Source: Thioclava electrotropha
Lineage (GTDB): Bacteria; Pseudomonadota; Alphaproteobacteria; Rhodobacterales; Rhodobacteraceae
NCBI RefSeq assembly: GCF_002085925.2
Contig: NZ_CP053562.1
Coordinates: 3,547,501-3,611,500 of the forward strand
DNA length: 64,000 bases
Direction of reading: 5' to 3'
This document shows, in pieces, positions 9,021 through 17,220 of this stretch (positions within the stretch are counted from its first letter, which is position 1; every line of letters begins with the position of its first letter). A model generated the notes under the pieces. That model had not been told where the DNA came from and did not search any database. It worked only from the letters and a program-made list of their open reading frames with translations. Made by a program: the position numbers and the translations under genes.

Positions 9021-10618
9021 TCCTTTCGAATGAACGCGGCGGCGCGCTCGGCGATCATGATCGTCGGCGCGTTGGTATTGCCCGAAATCAGCCGCGGCAT
9101 CACCGAGGCATCGACAACGCGTAGCCCGTCAATCCCGCGCACCCGCAGCTGAGGATCAACCACCGACATGTCGCCCTGTCCCATCCCGCAGGTGCCGACC
9201 GGATGGTAGATCGTATCCGCCCGCGCCCGGATATCGGCCATCAGCCCTTCATCCGTCCCGTCATGCGGATAGAACCTGCGCCCCCGCCAAGGGGTGAGGG
9301 GCTCCGCCTCGGCGATCCGGTCCAGAAGCCGCGCGCCTTTCAGCAGCAGCTCTGCATCGCGCGGATCGGACAGGTATTCCGGGTCGATCAAGGGCGCCGC
9401 GCGCGGATCGCTCGAGGCCAGCCGCAGCGTCCCGCGTGACTGAGGCCGCAGCGGACAGATATGAGCCGACCAGCCATCGGCCAGATGCGGCTTGCGCATA
9501 TGCTGATCGACGATACCGACGACGAAATGGATTTGCAGATCGGGCCGCGAAAGACTCGGATCGCTCCTCAGGAAGGCCCCGCCCTCGGCCATGGGCGAGG
9601 CGAACAGCCCCTCGCCATGCTTGCGCCACGCGCCCGCCGCCCGCGCCAGTCGCATCAGCCCGCGCGGGTTCAGCCCCACCACGTCGCGCCGAGGCGAGGT
9701 GTAGCTGATGACGTAATCCAGATGATCCTGAAGGTTTGCGCCCACGCCCGGCAGATCGAGACGCGGTTCGATCCCGACCTCGCGCAGATGATCCGCAGGC
9801 CCGATCCCTGAGAGCATCAGCAGCTGCGGCGAGCCGAACGCCCCCGCCGAGACGATCACCTCGCGCGCCGCCTCGATCTTCATCCGCTTGCGGCCTTGCC
9901 GGACGATTGCCCCCGTCGCGCACCCGTCCACGATCTCGATCTTCTCGGCCCGCGCGCGGGTCAGCACGGTCAGATTGGGCCGCGCCATCACCGGATGCAG
10001 ATAGGCTGCCGCCGTCGAGCAGCGCTCGCCCTTGCGCGGACCGTCCCAGAATTGCGTGACCTGATAGAGCCCCGCCCCTTCCTGTCGTGGCCCGTTGAAA
10101 TCCTCGTTTGGCGGGCATTGCACGGCTTCGCAGGCCTCGATGAAGGCACGGCTGATCGCCCGCGGCCGCCGCTGATCGCCGACCTGCAACGGCCCTTCGG
10201 CGCCATGCCAGTCCGACGCCCCGCGGGCATTGCGCTCGGAGGCGAAGAACCACGGCTTCACGGTTTCCCAGTCCCAGCCCTCGGCGCCCGCCTCGGCCCA
10301 GCCGTCGTAATCCTCGGGCTGGCCGCGCGCATAGAGCATCGCGTTGATCGCCGACGACCCGCCAAGCCCCCGGCCCCGCGGCTGGAACCCGCGCCGCCCG
10401 TTCAACCCCGGCTGCGGCACGGTGCTCAACGCCCAGTTATGGATCGGCGGTCGCCCGGCGACCATCGTGGCGACCAGCGCAGGCGCACGCACGAAGATAT
10501 CGCGCGCCTCGCGGCCTGCCTCGACAAGACAGACGGTCACGGTCGGGTCCTCCGACAGCCGCGCCGCCAGCACCGACCCCGCCGAGCCGCCGCCCAGAAT
10601 GAGATAATCGAAACGCAA
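8996..10618 (-). CDS. GMC-family FAD-dependent oxidoreductase (choline/alcohol dehydrogenase-like)
   Basis: 540 residues. The N-terminal FAD-binding motif GGGSAGSVLAARLSE, the GMC signature RGLGGSSAINAMLYARG near residue 85, and a second signature SAGAFGSPQLLMLSGIG near 255 are visible. The C-terminal HPVGTCGMG...DASVMP...NTNAPTIMIAE carries the active-site His and Asn. Closest in kind to choline or alcohol dehydrogenases; without betaine-pathway neighbours the substrate is unknown. The start is a TTG supported by a strong AAGGAGGAGC ribosome site; no in-frame ATG lies nearby. Confidence 0.9.
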   Translation of the reverse strand: MRFDYLILGGGSAGSVLAARLSEDPTVTVCLVEAGREARDIFVRAPALVATMVAGRPPIHNWALSTVPQPGLNGRRGFQPRGRGLGGSSAINAMLYARGQPEDYDGWAEAGAEGWDWETVKPWFFASERNARGASDWHGAEGPLQVGDQRRPRAISRAFIEACEAVQCPPNEDFNGPRQEGAGLYQVTQFWDGPRKGERCSTAAAYLHPVMARPNLTVLTRARAEKIEIVDGCATGAIVRQGRKRMKIEAAREVIVSAGAFGSPQLLMLSGIGPADHLREVGIEPRLDLPGVGANLQDHLDYVISYTSPRRDVVGLNPRGLMRLARAAGAWRKHGEGLFASPMAEGGAFLRSDPSLSRPDLQIHFVVGIVDQHMRKPHLADGWSAHICPLRPQSRGTLRLASSDPRAAPLIDPEYLSDPRDAELLLKGARLLDRIAEAEPLTPWRGRRFYPHDGTDEGLMADIRARADTIYHPVGTCGMGQGDMSVVDPQLRVRGIDGLRVVDASVMPRLISGNTNAPTIMIAERAAAFIRKDQSARSVG

Positions 10619-10702
10619 GGGCTCCTCCTTCCCTCGTTCGCGAAAAGCCTAACGGGTTTCGGAAGATAGGGAAGCGTGACGCGGGGTCGGAGTGCCAAGG
10701 GA

Positions 10703-10860
10703 CGCGCCCGAGCCATGGGTGGGCGCGGCGCGAGATAGGTGGCTTGGCCCTTTATCTCAAAAGCCCGGAAGACCGACGAACTCGCGGCGACATCGCCAAT
10801 GCGCCCTCCCGTGGGGAGGATCGGGCGCGGCCCGGGCTGGTCGCCCGCGCCATCAGAGCC
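10703..10860 (+). repeat. Dispersed repeat family II, copy 1
   Basis: About 158 bp in the pheT-GMC spacer (10619-10930). It shares with 56169-56330 the opening GCGCCCGA..TGGGTGGGCGC, the block CTTTATCTC.AAGCCCG.AAGAC, the word CGCCAATGCGCCCTCCC and the GC-rich word CGGCCCGGGC. It lies just beyond the pheT terminator. No open frame or RNA gene is evident in it. Confidence 0.75.
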
Positions 10861-10873
10861 CCCCCGCTGCACG

Positions 10874-10908
10874 CAAAAGAAAACGCCCGGTCTCTCCGAC
10901 CGGGCGCT
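10874..10908 (-). terminator. Intrinsic terminator after pheT
   Basis: On the minus strand an 8-9 bp stem (CGCCCGGT and its complement ACCGGGCG) with a short loop is followed by TTTTCTTTT. It lies about 20 bp after the pheT stop. Confidence 0.85.
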
Positions 10909-10930
10909 CCAAACTCTCTCGAGGACAACC

Positions 10931-13339
10931 TTAGCTGCGCAACGTGCCGCCGGTGGCTTTGCTCACCTTCTCGACGATCTTCTTGCTCACCGCCTCGATC
11001 TCGGCATCGGTCAGCGTCTTGTCGGCGGGCTGCATCCGCACCGTCAGCGCGATCGACTTCTTGCCCGCGCCCATCTGCTCCTCGGCCTTGGCGCCGGTGA
11101 ACTGGTCGAAGACATTCACGCTCTCGATCAGCTTCTTGTCTGCACCCATCGCCGCGTTCACCGCGGTCAGCGCCTCGACATTCGCATCCACGACGAAGGC
11201 GAAATCGCGCTCGACCGCCTGCAGGTCGGAGATCTGCAGCGCGGGCCGCGTCGCGCCCTTCTTCTTCGGGAAGGGGATGTTTGCCAGACGGATCGTGAAG
11301 GCGACCGCCGGGCCCTTCACGCCCAGTTCGCGCAGCACCTTGGGATGCACTTCGCCAAAGGTCGCCAGCAGGTTCGGACCAAGCGCCACATTACCCGCGC
11401 GACCCGGATGCCACCACGCATCCAGCTTGCGGTTGATCTGCGCACGCGCCGGCGCGCCGACCGCGACCAGCACGGCCTCGGCATCGGCTTTCGCATCGTA
11501 AAGGTCCACCGGACGGCGCGACCCAAAAGGATCGCGCGGCGCGGAGTGACCGACCAGAAGCCCGGTCGCCTGCAGAACCTGCTCGCCCGGCTCGCCGCCG
11601 TTGAACGCAGGACCAACCTCGAACAGCGCCAAATCGTTCAGACCGCGCGCCTGATTGCGGGCGGCCGCCTGCAACAGACCCGGCAGCAGATCCGGGCGCA
11701 TATGCGTCATCTCCGAGCTGATCGGGTTCTCCAGCTTGGTCGCGTCCGCGCCACCGCCGAACAGCTTGGCGGACGCCTCGTCGATGAAGCTGTAGGTCAC
11801 GCATTCATTGTAGCCCAAAGCCGCCGTCGTGCGCCGCGCCATCCGCTCGCGCTGCTGCATCGGCGTGAGGATCGCGTCCGGCACGCCGGTCGTCTCGCGC
11901 CCCATCGGCTTGCCCTCAAGTTTCGTCAGCGAGGCGATGCGCGCCACTTCCTCGACCAGATCGGCCGAGCCCAGCACGTCGGGGCGCCAGGTCGGGGGCG
12001 TCGCCATGTCGCCGTCGAGCGTGAAGCCCAGAGCCTCCAGCGTCTCGCGCTGCGTGGCCTCAGGGATATCCATACCGACGAGCGAGATCACCCGCGCCGG
12101 GTCCAGCTTGTAAGCGCGGCTGACATCCGGAACCGCGCCGTCCATCACCACGTCCGACACTTCGCCACCGCAGAGATCGACGATCATCTTCGCCGCCAGA
12201 TCGAGCCCCGGCAGCGTGAAGGCCGGATCGACACCGCGCTCGAACCGATACCGCGCATCCGAATTGATCTTCAGCGCTCGACCGGTCGCCGCGATGGTGA
12301 TCGGGTCCCAATAGGCGCTCTCGAGGAACACATCGACCGTGTCCTCATCCGCGCCGGACTCCTCGCCACCCATGATCCCGGCAAGGCTCTCGACGCCCTT
12401 GTCGTCGCAGATCACCATGTCGCCTGCGCGCACGGTATAGGTCTTCTCGTCGAGCGCGAGGAATTCCTCGCCGCCCTCGGCCGGTTTGATCACCAGATTG
12501 CCCGCCACCTTCTTCATGTCGAAGACGTGGAGCGGCCGGTTCAGGTCATAGGTGAAGTAGTTGGTGATATCGACCAGCGTCGAGATCGGGCGCAGACCGA
12601 TCGCCTTGAGCCGCTTTTGCAGCCACTCGGGCGACGGCCCGTTCTTCACACCGCGGATCACGCGACCTGCAAAGAGCGGGCAGCCCTTGTCCTTCAGCGC
12701 CGGGTCGATCGTCACCGAAATCGGAGCCTCGAACGCAGCCTCGACCTTCGGCACGTCGAGCGGCTTGAGCTTGCCCAGACCGCGCGCCGCCAGATCGCGC
12801 GCAATCCCGCGCACGCCAAGCGCATCAGGACGGTTCGGCGTGATCGCGATCTCGATCACCGGATCGACTGCCTCGGGACGGTTCTCGGCCAGCCAGTCGG
12901 TGAACTTCTGCCCGACCTCGCCCGACGGCAATTCGATGATCCCGTTATGCTCGTCCGACAGCTCCAGCTCGCGCTCGGAGGCCATCATCCCGTGGCTTTC
13001 CACCCCGCGGATATTGCCCACCGACAGCGTCACGTCGATGCCGGGCACGTAATCGCCGGGCTTGGCGAGCACGACCGTGATCCCGGCCCGCGCATTCGGT
13101 GCCCCGCAGACGATCTGCGTCACTCCCTCATCCGTCTCGACCATGCAGACCCGCAGACGATCGGCGTCGGGGTGCTGCTCGGCCGATTGCACACGCGCCA
13201 GCGTAAACGTCTCCAGCTTCGCCGCCGGATCGACGACCTCCTCGACTTCAAGCCCGAGATCGGTGAGCGCCTCGGCGATCTGATCGACGGTGGCCTCGGT
13301 CTCGAGATGATCCTTGAGCCAGGACAGGGTGAATTTCAT
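10931..13339 (-). CDS. pheT: Phenylalanine--tRNA ligase beta subunit
   Basis: 802 residues, the usual length. It forms the alpha2-beta2 enzyme that charges tRNA-Phe. Domains in order: EMAP-type tRNA-binding domain (residues about 40-150), B3/B4 editing domain (about 200-400), B5 domain (about 400-480), catalytic-like core, and the C-terminal ferredoxin-fold anticodon-binding domain (about 710-800). The start MKFTLSWLKDHLE is the conserved bacterial N-terminus; the open frame upstream is not used. Unusually, three other genes separate it from pheS. Confidence 0.96.
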   Translation of the reverse strand: MKFTLSWLKDHLETEATVDQIAEALTDLGLEVEEVVDPAAKLETFTLARVQSAEQHPDADRLRVCMVETDEGVTQIVCGAPNARAGITVVLAKPGDYVPGIDVTLSVGNIRGVESHGMMASERELELSDEHNGIIELPSGEVGQKFTDWLAENRPEAVDPVIEIAITPNRPDALGVRGIARDLAARGLGKLKPLDVPKVEAAFEAPISVTIDPALKDKGCPLFAGRVIRGVKNGPSPEWLQKRLKAIGLRPISTLVDITNYFTYDLNRPLHVFDMKKVAGNLVIKPAEGGEEFLALDEKTYTVRAGDMVICDDKGVESLAGIMGGEESGADEDTVDVFLESAYWDPITIAATGRALKINSDARYRFERGVDPAFTLPGLDLAAKMIVDLCGGEVSDVVMDGAVPDVSRAYKLDPARVISLVGMDIPEATQRETLEALGFTLDGDMATPPTWRPDVLGSADLVEEVARIASLTKLEGKPMGRETTGVPDAILTPMQQRERMARRTTAALGYNECVTYSFIDEASAKLFGGGADATKLENPISSEMTHMRPDLLPGLLQAAARNQARGLNDLALFEVGPAFNGGEPGEQVLQATGLLVGHSAPRDPFGSRRPVDLYDAKADAEAVLVAVGAPARAQINRKLDAWWHPGRAGNVALGPNLLATFGEVHPKVLRELGVKGPAVAFTIRLANIPFPKKKGATRPALQISDLQAVERDFAFVVDANVEALTAVNAAMGADKKLIESVNVFDQFTGAKAEEQMGAGKKSIALTVRMQPADKTLTDAEIEAVSKKIVEKVSKATGGTLRS

Positions 13340-13349
13340 CGGACTTCCC

Positions 13350-13643
13350 TCAGGATTGCTTGCGCTGCGCGAGGTCCTTGTAATCCCCCATCTCAAGGAG
13401 TTTCAACTCCCGCCAAAGCCGGATCGAGGGTTTTGCAGCGAAAAGGAGCGACCCGATCAGGAACAACCACGTGCCGGGGATCATCAGGCTCTCGTAGAAG
13501 AAGAAGATCGAGCCGATGACGAAACAGAAGGCCGCGCCGAAATCGACCACCGTATAGGCAATCTCCGTGAGGGCGACGAAGCGGCGCTGCTCGGGGCTTT
13601 GTTCATGCTTCGGGGTGTCGAAGAGGTGTTTCTTCTGGGCCAT
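13350..13643 (-). CDS. YrhK-domain small membrane protein
   Basis: 97 residues. Two hydrophobic helices (about residues 30-50 and 55-72) separated by a short loop (YESLMIPGTW) match the YrhK domain; function unknown. AAGGAG precedes the ATG. Its first 41 bases overlap the end of the ASCH gene, and it ends 10 bp before pheT, so it lies within the pheS-to-pheT transcription unit. Confidence 0.8.
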   Translation of the reverse strand: MAQKKHLFDTPKHEQSPEQRRFVALTEIAYTVVDFGAAFCFVIGSIFFFYESLMIPGTWLFLIGSLLFAAKPSIRLWRELKLLEMGDYKDLAQRKQS

Positions 13644-14037
13644 CGGGTTCTCCTTGATAGTCCTTTACCAAGCGAAACCGCTCGCAAACGAGTTCCATCT
13701 CGGGGGTAAAACCTCCGTTACGCTCGAAATAGGCCTGATGACCCTGCCGCCAGCCTTCCAGCGTCTCGTCCTCCCCCTCGGCCAGCGCGAAATCCGCGTC
13801 GACATCGCAAAACCGCCGGATCGTGACCTCGATGGTCTCGATCATCAACGCAGGCTTGCCGTCCCAATCGAGCGCGATATCGCGGCGACCGACCACCGGC
13901 ATATCCTCGCCCCCTTCGGTGAAATAGGTGAGCGCGCCGCAGGTGGCGGTCTTCTTGCCTTCGCGGATCAGGGTGAGGAGTTCGTCGCAGAGTTCGCGGC
14001 TGTCGCCGAAGGTGAAGGTGATGGGGGTGTTGGGCAT
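13603..14037 (-). CDS. ASCH-domain protein
   Basis: 144 residues. The ASCH (PUA-like beta barrel) pattern is seen: REGKKTATCGALTYF near residue 27, then MPVVGRRDIALDWDGKPALMIETIEV and a C-terminal W..GHQAYFERNGGF. ASCH proteins are suspected RNA-binding or RNA-modification factors; some act as amidohydrolases on acetylcytidine. Which applies is unknown. The 3' end overlaps the YrhK gene by 41 bases, suggesting coupled translation. Confidence 0.82.
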   Translation of the reverse strand: MPNTPITFTFGDSRELCDELLTLIREGKKTATCGALTYFTEGGEDMPVVGRRDIALDWDGKPALMIETIEVTIRRFCDVDADFALAEGEDETLEGWRQGHQAYFERNGGFTPEMELVCERFRLVKDYQGEPDGPEETPLRHPEA

Positions 14038-14111
14038 TGGGGCTTCCTTTGGAGTTGGGGAAGCAACGACAGATGGCTTCGCATTTAGCAGTGCTTAGAT
14101 CAGGCGGCTCC

Positions 14112-14741
14112 TCAATCCCTACCGTCGAGAGGCAAATTCGTGATTTTCACTTCGTGCCCCTGAACCTCACTGACAAAAGCGGACTCTAGCTCCGAGTGCA
14201 TCTCATCGACGCCCTTTCGAGCTTGATGCCAGTACCGTGTTGCTATTTCGCGCAATTGCACTCGGTCTAGATCTTTTGTGCCAAATTCCGTGAGGGCGAA
14301 TTCCGAGTACCCCCGCAAGAAATCCAGTGTGACGCGCTGCATCTTCATCGCCGCATCGAGAGTCTTCTGATCTTCAGAAACTAGAAAAACTCTGCCTACG
14401 ATCACGTTCACCTTAGGCAAAATTTCACTTACCCAGTTTTCGGCCGTAACGGATATATCGCTATCGCCAGTTAATTGCGGCCCCCGAGCGAGCGATCCCC
14501 GCAGCTCCACGAGCTCTGACACTGTCTGAAAGTAGAACTCTCTCAGTTCACGGTGCCGTTCGTTTTTCCGATCCTGTGCCTTCTGCCAAGGGTATGCCAC
14601 GAAACCGATCATCAGAGCTGCGGTCGCACCGATGATACCTGTAGCTGCCGAGGGCAAGCAGATAACGCCACCGAGACCTACAAGCGTTAGGAGACCCGCA
14701 ACGGGCCAATCTAGGTCTCGGTAAGCGTCACGCCATCTCAC
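14112..14741 (-). CDS. Unrecognised two-helix membrane protein coupled to pheS
   Basis: 209 residues. Two hydrophobic segments (about residues 13-30 and 34-50) are followed by a basic, largely helical cytoplasmic tail of about 155 residues ([19 protein letters not shown]...). I recognise no family. The start is GTG and shares four bases (GTGA) with the pheS stop, a classic coupled arrangement. Base composition is visibly more AT-rich than the genes on either side and codon choice is less G/C-biased (TTT, AAA and AGA appear), which suggests transfer. It interrupts what is usually a contiguous pheS-pheT pair. Confidence 0.7.
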   Translation of the reverse strand: MRWRDAYRDLDWPVAGLLTLVGLGGVICLPSAATGIIGATAALMIGFVAYPWQKAQDRKNERHRELREFYFQTVSELVELRGSLARGPQLTGDSDISVTAENWVSEILPKVNVIVGRVFLVSEDQKTLDAAMKMQRVTLDFLRGYSEFALTEFGTKDLDRVQLREIATRYWHQARKGVDEMHSELESAFVSEVQGHEVKITNLPLDGRD

Positions 14742-15811
14742 CGGCTCAACCCACCAGCCACCGTCGGCAGATCCAGCGCACTAAACCCGTAATGCTTCAG
14801 CCAGCGCAGGTCGCTCTCGAAGAACGCCCGCAGGTCCGGGATGCCGTATTTCAGCATCGCGAGGCGGTCGATCCCGATGCCGAAGGCGAAGCCCTGCCAT
14901 TCACTCGGGTCGATCCCGGCAGACTCGAGCACTTTCGGATGCACCATCCCCGAGCCGAGGATCTCCATCCAGTCGTCGCCCTCGCCAATCTTCAGGCTAC
15001 CGCCCTCCCAGGAACAGCGGATATCGACCTCGGCCGACGGCTCCGTGAAGGGGAAATGCGAGGCGCGGAAACGCAGCTCGACGCCATCCACCTCGAAGAA
15101 GGCCTTGCAGAACTCTTCCAGCACCCATTTCAGGTTCGCCATCGAGATGTCTTTCCCGATCGCCAGACCTTCGACCTGGTGGAACATCGGCGTGTGGGTC
15201 TGGTCCATGTCCATGCGGTAGACGCGGCCCGGCGCGATCACGCGGATTGGCGCGCCCTGCTCCAGCATCGCGCGGATCTGCACCGGCGAAGTATGGGTGC
15301 GCAGCACATGCGGCGGACGATTGTCGCCCTCGTCGCGATGCATGAAGAACGTGTCGTGCTCCTGCCGCGCGGGGTGTTCGGGCGCGATGTTGAGCGCGTC
15401 GAAATTGTGCCAGTCGTCTTCGATCTGCGGGCCTTCGGCGACCGCAAAGCCCATATCGGCGAAGATCGCGGTGACCTCGTCCATCACCTGAGAGACCGGG
15501 TGGATGGTGCCCTGCCGCCGCGGGCGGCCCGGCAGCGTCACGTCAAGCCATTCCTCGCGCAGCCGCGCATCGAGCGCCGCATCCGCCAGCGCCGCCTTCT
15601 TCGCGCGCAGCGCCGCGTCGATCTCGTCCTTCAGCACGTTGAGCGCCTTGCCCGTGGTCTGGCGCTCCTCCGGGGTCATCTTGCCCAGCTCACGCATCTT
15701 AAGGCTGATCTCGCCCTTCTTGCCCAAGGCGGCCAGACGGATCTCTTCCAGCGCGGCCTCGTCGGTCACATCGGCCACGGCGCTCAGGTATTTATCGCGA
15801 AGCTCTTGCAT
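14738..15811 (-). CDS. pheS: Phenylalanine--tRNA ligase alpha subunit
   Basis: 357 residues. N-terminal coiled-coil arm (about 1-85), then the class II synthetase core: motif 2 ([19 protein letters not shown]) and motif 3 ([21 protein letters not shown]) with the Phe-pocket segment GSGMVHP. The ATG at 15811 gives the conserved [12 protein letters not shown] start. An in-frame extension of 68 codons upstream is not used: it runs through a terminator hairpin and an intergenic repeat. Confidence 0.96.
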   Translation of the reverse strand: MQELRDKYLSAVADVTDEAALEEIRLAALGKKGEISLKMRELGKMTPEERQTTGKALNVLKDEIDAALRAKKAALADAALDARLREEWLDVTLPGRPRRQGTIHPVSQVMDEVTAIFADMGFAVAEGPQIEDDWHNFDALNIAPEHPARQEHDTFFMHRDEGDNRPPHVLRTHTSPVQIRAMLEQGAPIRVIAPGRVYRMDMDQTHTPMFHQVEGLAIGKDISMANLKWVLEEFCKAFFEVDGVELRFRASHFPFTEPSAEVDIRCSWEGGSLKIGEGDDWMEILGSGMVHPKVLESAGIDPSEWQGFAFGIGIDRLAMLKYGIPDLRAFFESDLRWLKHYGFSALDLPTVAGGLSR

Positions 15812-15896
15812 ATCATTCCCCGGGAATTTGCTTGGCCCACGGGTTAGCCGCGCCGGCGCGCCTTTGCAACCTCGCGCTTGCAGGCAAAGGGCGGAT

Positions 15897-15952
15897 GGGG
15901 GCGCTGCCCCCGCTCCTTCGGAGCCCCCCGGGATATTTGGATCAAGAGGAAG
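15897..15952 (+). repeat. Intergenic repeat family I, copy a
   Basis: Hairpin 1 GGGGGC-GCT-GCCCCC, hairpin 2 GCTCC-TTC-GGAGC, then the tail CCCCCGGGATATTT-(4)-CAAGAGGAAG. It lies upstream of pheS, in opposite orientation to copy b at 16077-16134, so the two form a long inverted repeat. The whole 402-bp gap (15812-16213) holds only these two copies and two terminator-like hairpins. Confidence 0.85.
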
Positions 15953-15997
15953 AAAAACGCCCGGCTCGGACCCATCATCGGGCGGCAGACCGGGCGC
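15953..15997 (-). terminator. Terminator-like hairpin upstream of pheS
   Basis: On the minus strand CGCCCGG and CCGGGCG pair across a 25-base loop, which itself can form CCC-ATCATC-GGG. Five T residues follow the stem. No gene on that strand ends here, so it may be a pheS attenuator or the end of a small RNA. No Phe-rich leader peptide is visible. Confidence 0.5.
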
Positions 15998-16076
15998 TTC
16001 CCCTTGAGCGGTCATCGGCGTCCCCGCCTGTACCGCATCTCCGAGTGAACGCGATTCCAGTTAATGAACCACTAAC

Positions 16077-16134
16077 CTTCCTCTTGGTGGAAATATCCCG
16101 GGGGGCTCGTGAAACGAGCGGGGGCAGCGCCCCC
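16077..16134 (-). repeat. Intergenic repeat family I, copy b
   Basis: Reverse-strand copy: GGGGGC-GCT-GCCCCC, hairpin 2 GCTCG-TTTCA-CGAGC, then CCCCCGGGATATTT-(4)-CAAGAGGAAG. It lies downstream of the rplT terminator, in the same orientation as rplT. Hairpin 2 differs from copy a by a compensated base pair (GCTCC/GGAGC against GCTCG/CGAGC). Confidence 0.85.
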
Positions 16135-16157
16135 TCCCCGGCCCCTAATCCATCCCA

Positions 16158-16192
16158 AACGAAAAAGGCCGCCCCAGATGGAGCGGCCCTTC
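16158..16192 (-). terminator. Intrinsic terminator after rplT
   Basis: Minus-strand stem GGGCCGCTCC with GGGGCGGCC around a short loop, followed by TTTTT. It closes the rpmI-rplT transcript 22 bp after rplT. Confidence 0.8.
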
Positions 16193-16213
16193 CCGAATTC
16201 TGTCGTAAGCCGA

Positions 16214-16579
16214 TTACGCGGCGGCGGCGGCTTTCGCCTGCTCGACGATCGCGCCGAAGGCTTCGGGCTCGTGCACGGCGAGATCGGCGAGAACCTTGCG
16301 GTCCACTTCGATGCCAGCTTGGTTGAGGCCGAAGATGAACTTCGAGTAGCTCAGATCCGCATCGACGGCGCGCACGGCGGCGTTGATACGCTGGATCCAG
16401 AGTGCGCGGAAATTACGCTTACGGGCTTTACGGTCGCGGGTCGCGTATTGGTTCGCCTTGTCGACCGCCTGGGTCGCAGTGCGGAAGTTGCGCGAGCGCG
16501 AGGAATAATACCCTTTCGCCTTCTTGAGCACTTTCTTGTGCGCGGCGTGGGTGACCTTACCGGATTTGACGCGTGCCAT
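16214..16579 (-). CDS. rplT: 50S ribosomal protein L20
   Basis: 121 residues, including the conserved [16 protein letters not shown] and [23 protein letters not shown] segments. It is an assembly protein binding 23S rRNA early in 50S formation. It follows rpmI by 18 bp in the usual rpmI-rplT order. infC, often the first gene of this operon, is absent. Confidence 0.97.
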   Translation of the reverse strand: MARVKSGKVTHAAHKKVLKKAKGYYSSRSRNFRTATQAVDKANQYATRDRKARKRNFRALWIQRINAAVRAVDADLSYSKFIFGLNQAGIEVDRKVLADLAVHEPEAFGAIVEQAKAAAAA

Positions 16580-16597
16580 TGTTCAAGTCTCCCGAGT

Positions 16598-16798
16598 TCA
16601 GCGGTTGTAGGGCATGTATTTCTTGACGATCTTCGTATCCGCCTCGCAGAGCACCATGGTGCCCGAGGTTTCGCGGATGAATTTCGTCGAGCGTTTGATC
16701 ATGCCGTGACGCTTGCCGGCCGGACCCACCTTGACCTTGCCGGTCGCGGTGAACTTGAACCGCTTCTTGGCAGCGGATTTCGTCTTCATCTTGGGCAT
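16598..16798 (-). CDS. rpmI: 50S ribosomal protein L35
   Basis: 66 residues with the family start [23 protein letters not shown] and the basic [13 protein letters not shown] segment. First gene of the rpmI-rplT operon; AAGGAGC precedes the ATG. The 143-bp spacer upstream would hold its promoter. I see no L20-type autoregulatory fold that I can assign with confidence. Confidence 0.97.
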   Translation of the reverse strand: MPKMKTKSAAKKRFKFTATGKVKVGPAGKRHGMIKRSTKFIRETSGTMVLCEADTKIVKKYMPYNR

Positions 16799-16941
16799 TT
16801 ACAGCTCCTTTGCAGGGTGTGGAAGCGCGACTCGGCATGCCACTTAGGCCGGCCGCGCGGGTTCAGAGTGGGCCTGTTAGACGCCGCAGGTCCGTTTGGC
16901 AAGGGAAAAATCCGGAACTGCCCTGCCCCCGGATGGCGACG

Positions 16942-17184
16942 CTAGTAATTGACCAAGCGAGCCAAGACGCGCGCCACCGCCTCGGGCACCGTCTTGAGCG
17001 TATAGCCCCCCGGCCGGGCGTAGAAAGCCAGCAGGATCAACGCACCAGCCACCAGGATCCCGACCGTCGCCGCCCGCGGCGGGCGGCTGTCGGAGAAGGC
17101 GGAGATCGCAGCCGGGATCGCGATGATCGCGATCGCCAGCCCGATCGTAAGCAGGAGATCGGCATCTACCGAAGAAAGATCCAT
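16942..17184 (-). CDS. Small two-helix membrane protein
   Basis: 80 residues. Hydrophobic segments at about residues 8-30 and 40-58 span the membrane, followed by a short amphipathic tail. Family not recognised. I take the ATG at 17184 (MDLSSVDAD); a GTG 21 bases upstream is possible. It lies 36 bp after pyk on the same strand and is probably co-transcribed with it. Confidence 0.65.
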   Translation of the reverse strand: MDLSSVDADLLLTIGLAIAIIAIPAAISAFSDSRPPRAATVGILVAGALILLAFYARPGGYTLKTVPEAVARVLARLVNY

Positions 17185-17220
17185 CACCTGCGCCCTTGTC
17201 ACCAACCCTCTCGGGAAAGG

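Noticed and set aside
10739..13519. A 926-codon + strand frame opposite pheT.
   Set aside because: Same artefact of composition; pheT is unambiguous on the other strand.
15812..16015. An in-frame 68-codon N-terminal extension of pheS, or a leader peptide gene.
   Set aside because: It reads through a terminator-like hairpin and a family I repeat and is not Phe-rich. The conserved PheS start is at 15811.
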